A model generated the notes under the pieces. The model was given only the letters and a program-made list of their open reading frames with translations. It did not search any database and was not told the DNA's origin. Made by a program: the position numbers and the translations under genes. A DNA stretch of 64,000 nucleotides from Leptodactylus fallax. Lineage: Eukaryota > Chordata > Amphibia > Anura > Leptodactylidae. Positions 1-10,095 of the stretch are shown piece by piece. Within the stretch, counting starts at the first letter, position 1. Each line of letters opens with the position of its first letter. The stretch covers positions 891,001 through 955,000 of the forward strand of contig CAMRHE010000029.1 of the NCBI GenBank assembly GCA_947044405.1, read 5' to 3'.

Positions 1-1621
1 CGAGGTCAAACTTACCGGCCTATAATTTCCTGGGTCGTCCCTATTCCCCTTTTTGTAGATGGGGACCACATTTGCCCTTTTCCAATCTAGAAGGACCACT
101 CCTGTTTCCCATGACTTATTAAAGATTATTGCAAGGGGTTCTGTTATTTCCTCTGCTAATTCTTTTAAAACTCTAGGGTGTAAATCATCCGGTCCTGTGG
201 ACTTGGTTTCCTTAATCTTAGCTAAGTGTTCTCTTACCAAACCTTCACTTATAATCAGCTTGGAGTCCTCTTTCCCCTCATCACTATCACCATTAATGTT
301 GATATTTCCATCCATTTCTTGGGAGAAGACGGATACAAAATATGAATTTAGTAACTCCACCTGCTGATCCACCATGTTAACTTTTTCACCCTTATCGTTC
401 TTCAGGACTCCAATGGTTTCCTTCACTTTTCTTTTGCTCTTAACATATCCCCAAAAACCTTTTACCTTACTCTTAACCTCTTTTGCAAGCTTCAATTCGT
501 ATTCAGCCTTAGCTTTTTTAATGCTTATCTTGCAGAGTCTGCAAACTGCTGTATACTCTCCCTTAGATATAGCTCCCATCTTCCACTTGTTGTATGTTTC
601 CTTTTTCTTTTTTAGTAGGTTATGTAATTTTTTGGTCATCCATCCTGGAGTTTTTAGGTGATTCCCATTTTTCTTCCTTCTAGGTATTGTTAGTTCCTGT
701 GCATTAATGATTTCCCTACTGAAAATTTCCCACCCCTCATGTGCATTTTTCTGCTTAAGAATTTTTCGCCATGGAATTCTACTAACCCTTACCTTTAGGC
801 CCCTAAAATCTGCCCTACTAAAATCGAGCCTTCTAGTCTTTGTCTTCTCAGGTCTTCTTCTTCTTACAACCCCAAACTCGAGTATAGCATGATCGCTGAA
901 TCCCAATGTCCCTGCTACCCTTAATTCCTTAACCATGTCCTCCTTGTTAGTTAAAACTAGGTCCAGAATGGATGTTCCTCTCGTGTTTTTTTCTACTAGC
1001 TGGGCAATGAAGTTGTCTGCTAGAGAGGATAAAAATTTGATAGAGCCTTTACTCGTAGCTGTGTGAGTTTCCCAATGAATATCTGGGTAATTAAAGTCTC
1101 CCATGATAACAATTTCATATTTCTTCGAAAGCGTGGTCATTTGCTGTGAAAAAAATCTCATCCATGTCTTCTGTCTGTCCTGGTGGTCTATAATAAACAC
1201 CTATTATGATGTCCTTATCATTGTTTTTCCCCTGAATTGCTACCCAAATATTTTCCAATAAATTATCATTTTGTAAAACTGTGATTTCTGTGGAAATGTG
1301 TTCTTTTTTAACATACAATGCAACTCCTCCTCCTCTTTTATTAGTTCTATTTTTTTTTAATAAGTTGTATCCTTCCATCTGTATGTTCCAATCATGCTTA
1401 TCGTTCCACCAAGTTTTTGTAATACCAATGACATCATATTTTTCCTTCTGTATTATCAGTTCTAATTCTCCCTGTTTGTTTCCCATGCTTTGTGCGTTTG
1501 TGTAAAAACATTTCAGATTGTGCTCTGATACTTCCTTTTTCTTAATTTCCTTCTGAGTATCCTGTCTTGGGTCCTCTTTACCACATCTAGTAACCTTGTT
1601 TAGTATATCCTTTAGCTGCAT
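1..1621 (-). pseudogene. CR1 ORF2: endonuclease plus reverse transcriptase (N-terminal part)
   Basis: ORF2 of a CR1 LINE nicks target DNA and copies the element RNA there by target-primed reverse transcription. The start at 1621 lies 39 bases past the ORF1 stop. Endonuclease motifs in order are YTNAQSMGNKQ, YDVIGIT, RGGGVALYV, GVYYRPPG, MGDFNYPD and LGFSDH. The canonical CR1 motif is ITETWW; here it reads ITKTWW, so the metal-binding Glu is replaced by Lys. The frame shifts once, inside a run of seven A at 1149-1155 on the plus strand. Without one A, the frame passes from DEIF into SKKYEIVIMGDF. From 1104 to base 1 I find no stop for 368 codons, ending in the RT region at NYRPVSLTS. The frame leaves the window open, so the catalytic RT box cannot be seen. 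Confidence 0.88.
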
Positions 1622-1659
1622 GTTCTTGTCTTTCTTTTTACTTCCCGTCCCCTCCTCTT

Positions 1660-2676
1660 CTAGTTTAAAGCCATCCTGATAAGTGTGGCAAGTCTTCTGG
1701 CAAATATGTGTTTCCCAGATTTTGTGAGATGTATCCCATCTCTAGCAAGGAGTCCATCATAGAGGTAATTCACTCCATGGTCCAGAAATCCAATTCCTTG
1801 CTCTCTACACCACTGCCGAAGCCACTTGTTTACCTCTAGTATTTTATTCCATCTCCTAATACCATAACCATCAACTGGGAGAATAGATGAGAATACTACC
1901 TGCGCATCCAGTTCCTTCACTTTCTTTCCTAAATTTTCAAAGTCTTTACGGATAGTTGGTAAATCATTTTTTGCCGTGTCGTTTGTACCCACATGTATCA
2001 GCAAAAATGGGTAGTTATCCTTGGTGCTGAGGAGGCATGGAATCCTATCGGCCACATCCTTAACTTTTGCTCCTGGGAGGCAGCATACTTCTCGTGCAGT
2101 TAAATCAGGCCTGCAGACAGCTGCCTCTGTGCCCCTTAGCAGTGAGTCGCCCATAACCACTACTCTTCTTTTCTTCCTCGCAACACTATTTCTTGTTGCT
2201 CCTACTTGTCTCTGGGTGACTTTTGTTTCTTCTTTTGCTGATAGGTTATTCTTATCATTTTCATCAGTCTACATAAGAGTTTCATATCGGTTACCTAGCT
2301 GTGTAAGTGGTGATGGCCTTGTGATCCTTTTGCATCTCTTGATCACCTGTATCCAATTATCTGCCTCTGTAGGTTCACTCAAGTATTCTTCCCTTACTAT
2401 ATTTAGGAGGTTTGCTTCAGCCTCCACCACTGTAGGCTCTCTCATACTTTCTTCCCTTACTATATTCAAGAGGCTTGCCTCTGCCTCATCAATAAAAACC
2501 TCATTTTCTTTGATGCCTCTCAACGTCACTATTCTTTCTTCCAACCTCTGCACTTTATCTTCTAAAAGGGCCACTAGTTTGCATTTCATACAGGTGAAGT
2601 TGGCTTTATGGTCAGGCAAATCTGTAAACATATAGCATATGCTGCAGCTCACCATGTGAGTTTTCTCCTCTTCCAT
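1660..2676 (-). pseudogene. CR1 ORF1: zinc/coiled-coil N-terminus and SGNH esterase, one amber stop
   Basis: ORF1 proteins of CR1 elements bind element RNA, and many carry an SGNH/GDSL-type esterase domain of unsettled function. The reading frame runs 338 codons from ATG at 2676. It begins with paired cysteines (CSICYM, later CMKCK) and a short predicted coiled coil (LLEDKVQRLEERI). An imperfect duplication around LLNIVREE follows. An in-frame TAG lies at 2269-2271; beyond it the same frame continues through a basic stretch (RKKRR) into the esterase. Esterase blocks are intact: MGDSLLRG (Ser), HVGTNDT (Asn) and DGIHLT (Asp/His). Apart from the amber codon the gene looks undamaged. A single C-to-T change from CAG would explain the stop, but that is inference. 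Confidence 0.87.
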
Positions 2677-3020
2677 ATTGGCGGCGGCCTAGCACACAGT
2701 CTCTCGGATGCAGCAGTAACGTTTCTCTGCGGCCTCAAAGCGACTCTGAAAGGCGGCCTCTTCCTCCGAGCTGGGCCGCTGTGAAAGGCTCTGGGACACG
2801 GCGGGCTGCTCCCCGGGTGGCAGTCTGGGTGTCCGTCCCTCCCGTGTGCGGCACCTCCGCTCCTCCTCACGCTGATGTAGGCCCGCAGCTCTCTCCTGGC
2901 CGCACTGGGCCGCTGCTCGCCACTGTGAAAGGCCCCGGGACACAGCGGTCTGCCCTCCGCACGCTGCAACGCTGACTCCCGCTCCCAGCTGACCCCCGCT
3001 CACAGCTGACTCCCACTCAA
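2677..3020 (-). promoter_or_regulatory. GC-rich 5' leader of the CR1 element, likely internal promoter region
   Basis: This stretch is strikingly GC- and CpG-rich compared with the AT-rich surroundings. It lies directly upstream, on the minus strand, of the ORF1 start. Near its outer end (about 2960-3020) a unit of roughly 20 bp around GTCAGCTG and GAGCGGG occurs about three times. Full-length CR1 elements are expected to carry an internal promoter here; promoter activity is inferred from position only. Long open frames in this segment on either strand are by-products of its base composition. Confidence 0.55.
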
Positions 3021-3312
3021 TGTTAGGTAGTAACTAAACATTGGTATTACTGGCAATCTTTGGTGGTATACTTTGGGAAACAATAGGAAAACAATGCAAA
3101 AAATTAAAGAAACTGCATAAGAATAGTAAACATGCAAAAACATTTAAAATGCTAGTGAATACGGAAGGGTATATACTCCCCATAAAACAAAAAATTCATT
3201 GCAACATACCAGGCCAGTACTGGCAGTCCAAAAATACAGAAATGTCTGCTACATGCAATGTGCATTTTGCAAGAACATGTAAAGGTGTAAAGGATCTCCA
3301 AAACAGTTTTCT
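3021..3312. other. AT-rich spacer, nothing recognised
   Basis: Between the CR1 5' end and the next MITE I see no repeat ends, motifs or coding signal. A 91-codon open frame at 3041 shows no protein-like features. Confidence 0.4.
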
Positions 3313-3818
3313 TTAAAGGGGTATTCCCATGAACATAACTATATATAAATTCATAGCCAATGAAAAGTTAAAAATTTTGCAAATATAATAAATTAAACAT
3401 TTTGCAGAGTTTTAAAGATTTTCTCTAACCATCTTAGTGGTGACAGTCTGTTGTCTTGATCGGTTGTCAATGGATACGACCATGAATGCAGGAACTTTCT
3501 GTGGTCTGGGACTTATCAGAAACCCTGCCATGATTTCCTTATTGTGGTCAAGTTATCTAGGAGAGACATTAGATGCACAAGAAGATAATTTAGCTACAAT
3601 AAAGAAATTGTGGCTGGATTTCAGACAATTGAAAGTTCCTCTATTCATGGTGGTTTCCATTGGCAACCAATAAAGACAAAAGACTGTCACCACTAAGATA
3701 GTTAGAGAAAATGTTTAAAACTCTGCAAAATGTTTAATTACTTATATTTGCAAAAATGTTTAACTTTTTATGATCTTCAACTTTAAATATGGTTATGTTC
3801 ATGGGAATACCCCTTTAA
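3313..3818. mobile_element. Long-TIR MITE, T2/Kolobok type (TTAA target site)
   Basis: The element is bounded by TTAA at 3313-3316 and 3815-3818, with mirror-image ends TTAAAGGGGTATTCC and GGAATACCCCTTTAA. This matches the TTAAAGGRR end motif described for T2 MITEs of Xenopus, linked to Kolobok transposons. The inverted repeats are long: arms of about 190 bp (about 3313-3510 and 3620-3818) match with some substitutions, for example GTGGTGACAGTCT on the left and AGACTGTCACCAC on the right. No transposase is present, so mobility would depend on an enzyme supplied elsewhere. Confidence 0.8.
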
Positions 3819-5848
3819 GTGTCTAGTTTGGATTAATTTAGTGGTCTGGTCTACAGTCTATATTAATTATGAGGTATGGTCTGGCATCTAAATTAATGTA
3901 GCGGTCTTGCCTGAGGTACAGTACATCACAATATTCTAGGCTGTATAGAGAAGAAAAGGAGCACAAATGGAGTGTGACTGATTTATTAAGAGGTCGGAGC
4001 CAGTCGGGGCCTTTAATAAGACTGGTGAAGGAAATATTGGTCTTAATAAATCACCCCCCCCCCTTTCCGAATATGTATGTGTTTGTTAGACAGAGAATGG
4101 AGAAGTGGCTATATGACTCTCTCCATTATTTTCTATGGGAGTCCCAGTGACGGGATCCACATATATTGGACGTTTATGTCATATTGTGTGTATATGCCAT
4201 AAATGTCCCAGATGAGACTGTCCTTATTCTTTACATTGATGGTGAGCAATACAGTGCTATGTTGTCCGTCATGTGCAGTAGCATTGCAAAACTAGAGTCG
4301 CAGTGTGGCTGCAAGCTGTTCTTTTGATGTGCACCAACTAAATACGTAAGGTTACATATCCTCCAAATTTTTCCTCAAAGTCCCAAAAGGCTCTGTGTGC
4401 CTGAGACCCATGAAAACTTGGGAGGCTGCAATAATGACAAGAGTTTTGCTTTCTAGAAGATCTGACCAGTACAACCAGCAACTGTATATGGTGATGTGAT
4501 GAAGGGTGTTGGATGCCCTGTCAAGAATGTCACAGACAGAAGGACTGTTACATGAAGCACTTTAGTTCAAAGAGGTAAAAATCTTAATGGTTACTGTCAC
4601 TTTAACAAAGATGAACAACTAACAGTTCAGCTTGTCCATTTTCTCCTTGCAGCTCAATAATGAAAGTCCAATGGTACTCCCTGGAAGTTGCAACCTAGAG
4701 ACAGAATCCATTCCAGAAGTCCCAGTGGCAACGGGATATTTTCAGCATATTACATTTTAGCAATAGCATGAATAATACTTGCTGTTCCCAGGTCTGTCAC
4801 AGATAGTAAGCATTCTTCTGTCCCTTGCAGGGGAAACATTTCCCATGGCTGCACAGTAGCATGGTAACCTACTAGGTAAGTGGTTGGCACAGTCATTGGA
4901 GGCTATTCCTCAAGTCTCGCTCTTTCATGTAGTTTTTTTACTTAATATTTTTTATATAATATTTTTATTACCCACAATATGGACCTGTACGAAATTCAAC
5001 GCTGTCTCTGTAAATGGCCCTACACTAATTTTTCTCAACTGTCGCACTACTGCATACCAAGGTGACCCAACTGCTCCAACAGGCATATCCCCAATGACAT
5101 TCTGGTGCCAAATACCCATATTTATTAAGTTCTGTTTCTCCCATGGAGGAGTGTCCCATAGACAAGTCTCCCGTAGAATGGTGTCTGGGTCCATAGTTCC
5201 TATCCTTATAGCGTGAAGTCCCTGCTCCAATCCACTGCACAGTTCCACCCTTACTGATGGAGCTGCCACCAAACTACAAGACTGAAATATAACTTACAAT
5301 ACAACACTAACAATAAATAGAGTACAAGTGCTTTTCCATCACAAAAAAAAAAAAGAAGACACAATACACACACAGTAAACATAGGAGACCCCTGGGGAAC
5401 TCAAGGGCACGTGACAGGGAATGGGCACTGAAGTAAACATCAAGAAAAAATCCACACTATTGTAAAATATATACATATTTATTAGTATTCAATAAAAAAC
5501 ATACACAAAGATAACAAATCATGGTAATGACATACACAATTTGGGGAAAGACTTGTAGAGTCAGACAAAGTACCAGCAATACCTAATAGTATCCATGGTG
5601 AAATGGGTGAAAATAAATGTAATAATCCATGTATCATATAGATATCAAAAATACAATACCCTCACAGGTATACCAAAAAATGGAAAGAAACACAGTTTCT
5701 ACCACAGAAGAGGTTACCCAGGATGGAGAGACAGCCTATGATCATGGGTGTACCTGCAAAGGCGACCCCAGAAAGAATATATGTTAAACTGGTGTAATGA
5801 GTTACCTATCCACAAATCACGCAGACGTCCGAATGGGGAATGGGCACT
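3819..5848. other. Two kilobases of anonymous AT-rich DNA
   Basis: No coding signal is convincing here. A short inverted segment around 3985-4055, containing TTAATAAGACTGG and GGTCTTAATAAATC, resembles the hairpin repeat at 52831, so an old copy of that family may start here. A C-tract lies near 4057. An A-run with CA repeats lies near 5341-5375. Open frames at 4884-5272 on both strands show no recognisable domain. Confidence 0.35.
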
Positions 5849-6002
5849 GTAACTCCCACTGTATTTTAATTCCTATGAGGCTGTCACTTAATAAGGACAG
5901 CCACACGCTACTCATACACAGGAGCTACCCTGTAAATAAGTAGCATGTGGATGCCATCTTTAAGTGTCAGCCATATAGGGCTTAATATACAGTGGGAGTT
6001 AC
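5849..6002. repeat. Near-palindromic foldback repeat
   Basis: Arms of about 74 bp face each other almost without a loop. The left arm begins GTAACTCCCACTGTA at 5849, and the right arm ends TACAGTGGGAGTTAC at 6002. They match imperfectly across their length, for example GGCTGTCACTTAA against TTAAGTGTCAGCC. Size and symmetry suit a short MITE, but no clear target duplication is visible. Confidence 0.6.
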
Positions 6003-6212
6003 CCTGTATATGAGTAGTATGTGGATAATACTGTATCTGGGAAAACTGTGTCTTTCTTTGTATATGAGGTCATGTTGCTATCAATATGCAGTCCTATGTA
6101 TGCTCCTATGTCTGTACCCAGGCAGAAAGGACTTCTCAAAAGTCTGCCATGAAGCACAGCGTGCACAACAGACCAGTGTCCCTTTTTCCTCGGTCTGAAG
6201 GCTGGAGGGTTT

Positions 6213-6240
6213 AATAATAATAATAATAATAATAATAATA
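6213..6240. repeat. (TAA)n microsatellite at a LINE 3' end
   Basis: About nine TAA units form the 3' tail of the minus-strand LINE. A GATAA-rich stretch follows at 6293-6306, and a G-run lies at 6390-6402 in the UTR. Confidence 0.85.
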
Positions 6241-6425
6241 GTCCTTTAATAGTCCCACAATGGGGAAATTCAGTGTGTTACAGCAGCAAAGATAAGATAA
6301 GATAAGCAGATACAAATACAACATGTACAGGAATGTTCCAAGGTGAGAGGCATTACATTAATAGCAGACAGACAGATAGGACGTAGCAGAGGGGGGGGGG
6401 GGGATTTAACAGGCAGAGAGATATT

Positions 6426-8010
6426 TCAGTTCTCTGTATGTAATGATCTCCGCTTAGGTCGGTGTTGGTTGTACAGCCTAACCGCGGTGGGGAGGAAAGA
6501 CTTCCGATAGCGCTCCTTCTCACACCTAGGGTGGAGCAGTCGGTCACTGACAGTACTGCCCAGCGCAATCACAGTCTCATGCATGGGATGGGAGTTATTC
6601 TCCCACATGGAGCTCACCACGGACAGTATCCTTCTGTCACCCACCACCTGCACAGGGTCCAGTGGGCTCCCCAGGACAGAGCTGGCCCTTCTAATCAGCT
6701 TGTCAAGTTTATTTCTGTCCCTGGTTGATATACTGCTCCCCCAGCAGGCCACTCCAAAGAAGATGGCTGATGCCACTACAGAGTTGAAGAAAGTCCTAAG
6801 AAGTGCCCCCCGGATTCCAAAGGCTCTCAGCTTCCTAAGCAGGTAGAGCCTGCTGTGGCCCTTCCTGTACAGGTCCTCCATATGATCTGCCCAGTCCAGC
6901 TTATTATTAAGGAGCAAACCCAGGTACTTATAGGTGTTCACAATCTCGATGCCCGTCCCCAGGATGTCCACTGGTTTTGGAGGGCATCTGCCTTTACGGA
7001 AGTCCACCACCATGTCCTTGGTCTTCCCCGCGTTAATCTTCAGGTGGTTCTGGTGGCACCAGTCCACAAAAAAACGGTTCAGTTCTCTGTACTCCCTGTC
7101 ATCATCGTCTGTGATGAGGCCTACTATTGCAGAGTCGTCAGAATACTTCTGTAGGTAGCAGCTGGATGAGTTGCACCTAAAATCAGCAGTGTACAGTGTG
7201 AAGAGGAAAGGGGCGAGAACCGTACCCTGAGGTGCCCCCGTATTACAGATAACGGTACCTGACACACAGTCTTGGGCTCTCACGTATTGAGGTCGATTTG
7301 TGAGGTAGTCTAGGATCCAGTTGGAGAGGTGGTGGTCCACTCCAGCAAGGCCAATCTTGTCTCTCAGTAACCTGGGCTATATGGTGTTAAAAGCACTGGA
7401 GAAATCAAAGAACATTATTCTCACCGTGTTCCCTGGTTTTTTCCAGGTGAGACAGAGCCCTGTGCAGAAGGTGGATGATGGCATCATCTACCCCAATGCC
7501 CGGTCGATAAGCAAACTGGAGAGGGTCCATAGCGGGGCTCACTAGAGGGCGAAGATGTGTGAGAACCAATCTATCTAAGATCTTCATCAAGTGGGAAGTC
7601 AGTGCTACAGGTCTGTAGTCGTTGAGGTCCATAGGGTGAGGTTTCTTTGGAACTGGTACCACACAAGAAGATTTCCATAATTCAGGGACTATTTCCTGCC
7701 TCAGGCTCATATTATACATATATGTAATTATACCACACAGCTGGTCCCCACAAGTCTTAATCAGCCTTGCACTGATGTCATCTGGCCCTGCGGCTTTCCT
7801 CGCCTTGATCTTTTTCATCTCCTTCCTCACCTGGGCCCGTGTGAAGGTCAGACTGTGGTCAGATAAAGACAGATTTCTGGATTTACTGGTCTGTTGGGAA
7901 GTAGCCACATGGGGTGAATGGGGTGAAGTCATTGTGGTGAGGGGAGCTGAAGGACATGCTGGGGTGGGAGGAGCTGGTGTGTGATCAAATCTGTTGAAGA
8001 ATAGTAAGAA
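6426..8010 (-). pseudogene. Reverse transcriptase of the Rex1/L2-like LINE, frameshifted
   Basis: The N-terminal part (8010 to about 7405) contains KAAGPDDI, LWKSSCVVPVPKK, LNDYRPVALTS and PLQFAYRPG, typical of the RT fingers. Near 7405-7430 the frame shifts: one frame ends ENNVL-stop, and the other continues FFDFSSAFNTI. A TAG stop follows at 7377-7379. The second part (to 6426) has DHHLSNWI, GAPQGTVLAPFLFTLYT, then FYADD-box equivalent YSDDSAIVG, KTKDMVVDF and YKYLGLLLN, plus the thumb region. The catalytic DD pair is retained, but the frameshift and stop make the copy non-functional. No gene neighbours are involved; it is a dead-on-arrival LINE insertion. Confidence 0.82.
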
Positions 8011-8598
8011 AAGTAAGCTTGTTACATTTCCATCCATTTAAGGCTAATCTCAATGAGAAAATCTCATAATATGATATGTGCCTTCAGATTACTTTATGGT
8101 TAATGCTGTCTATCAAAGGTTGAACATGTTTTTTGACCATACGATGACTCTGATTTATACCCCATGTATTGCAGTTTCCCACTTATATATTTGCTTTAGT
8201 TACCCTCACAGTGTTAGTGCTGTAGAGACATCTGCTCCTCCAGAACTAGTCCTGGAATCTTCAGGCAGTACACAGGGATCGGAAAGTTAGGAAATAGTAT
8301 AAATAGCATGTGACTGCTTCATTACTAAAAAGAGCCTTCATATCATCCATCATGTCAGTTCAGGGCAGACATGTAGTATTCAGACTAACTAAGGTTAACA
8401 CCAAAGTAAAGATGCATTCCTACATTATGGTAACACATAGAAATACTGAATAGTAAACATATAGCCATTACATATTTGTTTGAACCAGTATACATATTTA
8501 TTAAATGTATTAGACACTTTTACGACTTGTAGGAAAATGGGACTTGGCATCCCTGGGAAGCAGCATGGCTTCCTTAAAAGCAGACAAGGTCCATGTGA
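8011..8598. other. Unannotated spacer
   Basis: I see no motifs, repeat ends or coding signal between the LINE truncation point and the foldback repeat at 8599. Confidence 0.35.
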
Positions 8599-8896
8599 GG
8601 CTAAGGCCCCACGTAGTGGGCCGCAGCTAAAATGCGATGCGGAAACGCACTGTGGCAGAAACGCACAGAGGTTTTTCCTACAGCACTTTTCACAGAAAGT
8701 CCACAGAGGTTTCCTCTGCGCAATTTCTGCTTCAATTAGACCTATAAGGAAACTACCAGCATTTCCGCTGCGCATATTTTTCTGCAGTGTGTGGATGGTA
8801 CGCTAGACTCTCATCCACTTTGCAAGGACTGTAAAACGCTGCGTTTTTTGACGCGGCCAATTTGCAGTGTTTATGCCACGTGGGGCCCCGGCCTAA
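8599..8896 (+). repeat. Foldback repeat family F1, copy A
   Basis: The copy starts GGCTAAGGCCCCACGTAGT and ends CCACGTGGGGCCCCGGCCTA, so its ends are inverted repeats of each other. The interior is rich in GCTGCG, TTCCGC and AACGC-type words. Six more copies lie in this window (19986, 30910, 31253, 31971, 47691, 58762). A non-autonomous DNA transposon is the likeliest nature, but I could not define a target duplication. Confidence 0.7.
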
Positions 8897-9069
8897 AGGT
8901 GTAAACTTGTAAACTTGACAGTCATAATAATACAACAGATCATCCAGTGTCAGACACTTTGATAAATCTGGCACATTTTAAGATGGTCTAGTCTAACTTT
9001 TTGATATTATTAGTATGTCTGTCCCAATATTCTATGTTTATTTATTTCTCAGGACATATGCTCATACTC

Positions 9070-10095
9070 CAGTCACGGAACTACCACAGTAGCAGCCAAA
9101 GTGGCTGCTATGGAACCCATGACTTTAAGGGGCCTGGCCCCCTACTACCTGTTTACAGGTTTGCATTGGAACCATAATGTAGCCCACACATGGAGCTCTA
9201 GGGATCTGAGGGGACCACACATTTATGGGCTGCTTTTTGGCTTTTTTCTTTAAAATAGGCCGATACCTACTGGATTGTTCCAGCAAGTAATGCCCGATAT
9301 TTACTCACCCAGCCCTGTTCCTATCTATGGCCTCCACCACTTCGGACTCCAGGGGCCACCATATATTATGTCCTGATGCTGAACAATGTGTCAGAAACAA
9401 TGTAATATGCAGCTACAGGCTGGAGCTGAAGAAGAGGAGGCTCTTGGCAGGATCAGGGTTGAATGAGTGAACATCATCTGCTGGATAACAGCCTAATTTG
9501 TCACTCTGTGGGGGCCAGTATAGGGGGCAGTATATTATGCGGGGCCAATAAAGGGAGCAGTTACTGTATGGGGGCTAATAAAGGAGGCAGTATACTGTTT
9601 CAGGACCAGTAAAGGGGGTAGTATAGTGTGGTGACCTATAAAGGAGAAGTTACTGTACAGGGCAAATAAAGGGGGCAATTTACTGTGTTGGAGGCATGTA
9701 AAGGGGTAATATATGGTAAGCAGACCAATAAACACAGAAAATTACTATGTGGGGGCCAGTAAAGGGGACAGTATACTGTATGAGGGCTAATAAAGGGGGA
9801 AAGTATACTGTGTGGGGGCCAGTAAATGGACTAGAAGCTAGTAAAGGGGCAGTATACTGTGTAGTGACCAAAATGGGGCAATATACTATGTAGGGGCCAG
9901 TAAAGGCTTCCATAAACTGTGTGAGATCAAGTAAAGGGGACACTATACTGTGTGTGGGGTCAATAAAGGGGGCATTGTCTCATGTGGGGGCCAGTGAAGG
10001 GGACAATATACCGTGGGGAGGCATGGGGTATTATAATGTATGGGGCCCAGTCTAAAGTTTGATATGGAACCCAGTCTTTCCTAGTTACGCCCTCG
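9070..10095. mobile_element. Non-autonomous hAT-type element built on a minisatellite
   Basis: The ends are CAGTCACGGAACTACC at 9070 and CTAGTTACGCCCTCG ending at 10095, imperfect inverted repeats of the CAGGGGCGTAACTACC style seen in frog hAT-like repeats. The flanks TCATACTC (9062-9069) and CTATACTC (10096-10103) agree at six of eight bases, as expected for an aged 8-bp hAT target duplication. About half the body is a tandem array (9513-10050). There is no transposase. Confidence 0.6.
9513..10050. repeat. Minisatellite, about 32-34 bp unit
   Basis: The unit resembles GGGGCCAGTAAAGGGG then CAGTATACTGTGT, repeated some fifteen times with substitutions and small length changes. It makes chance open frames on the minus strand with a recurring TGPHTVY pattern. 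The array sits inside the hAT-like element at 9070-10095. The unit is related to the GGCCCC/ATATTA arrays at 20758 and 55200. Confidence 0.8.

Larger units (their letters stand above)
1..3020 (-). mobile_element. CR1-clade non-LTR retrotransposon, nearly full length, cut by the window edge
   Basis: Reading the minus strand from 3020 down to 1, the sequence shows the order expected of a full-length CR1 LINE: a GC-rich 5' leader, ORF1 with a zinc-binding/coiled-coil start and an SGNH esterase, then ORF2 with an apurinic endonuclease followed by the start of reverse transcriptase. The 3' half of the RT and the 3' UTR lie outside the window to the left. Most CR1 copies are heavily 5'-truncated, so one with its 5' leader is notable. 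Visible coding damage is light: one amber codon in ORF1 and one single-base frameshift in ORF2. The 5' limit near 3020 is judged from the drop in GC content and is approximate. Confidence 0.9.
6205..8010 (-). mobile_element. 5'-truncated LINE of the Rex1/L2 (CR1-Jockey) group
   Basis: On the minus strand this is the 3' part of a LINE: the RT domain, then a 3' UTR ending in a TTA repeat (6213-6240 on the plus strand). Just before the tail the minus strand reads GAATTTCCCCATTGTGGGA, which I associate with 3' ends of Rex1/L2-like LINEs of fish and amphibians. The 5' end is truncated around 8010, and no endonuclease is present. Rex1/Babar rather than L2 proper is my preferred family, from the style of the RT motifs, but I cannot settle this by eye. 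Confidence 0.75.

Noticed and set aside
2649..3003. Two overlapping GC-rich open frames of about 100 codons on the minus strand
   Set aside because: They lie in the CR1 5' leader, overlap each other in different frames, and show only composition-driven Arg/Pro/Gly-rich sequence.
9513..10050. Regularly spaced repeats that might suggest a CRISPR array
   Set aside because: There are no unique spacers: whole 32-34 bp units repeat with drift, inside a hAT-like element of a vertebrate genome. It is a minisatellite.
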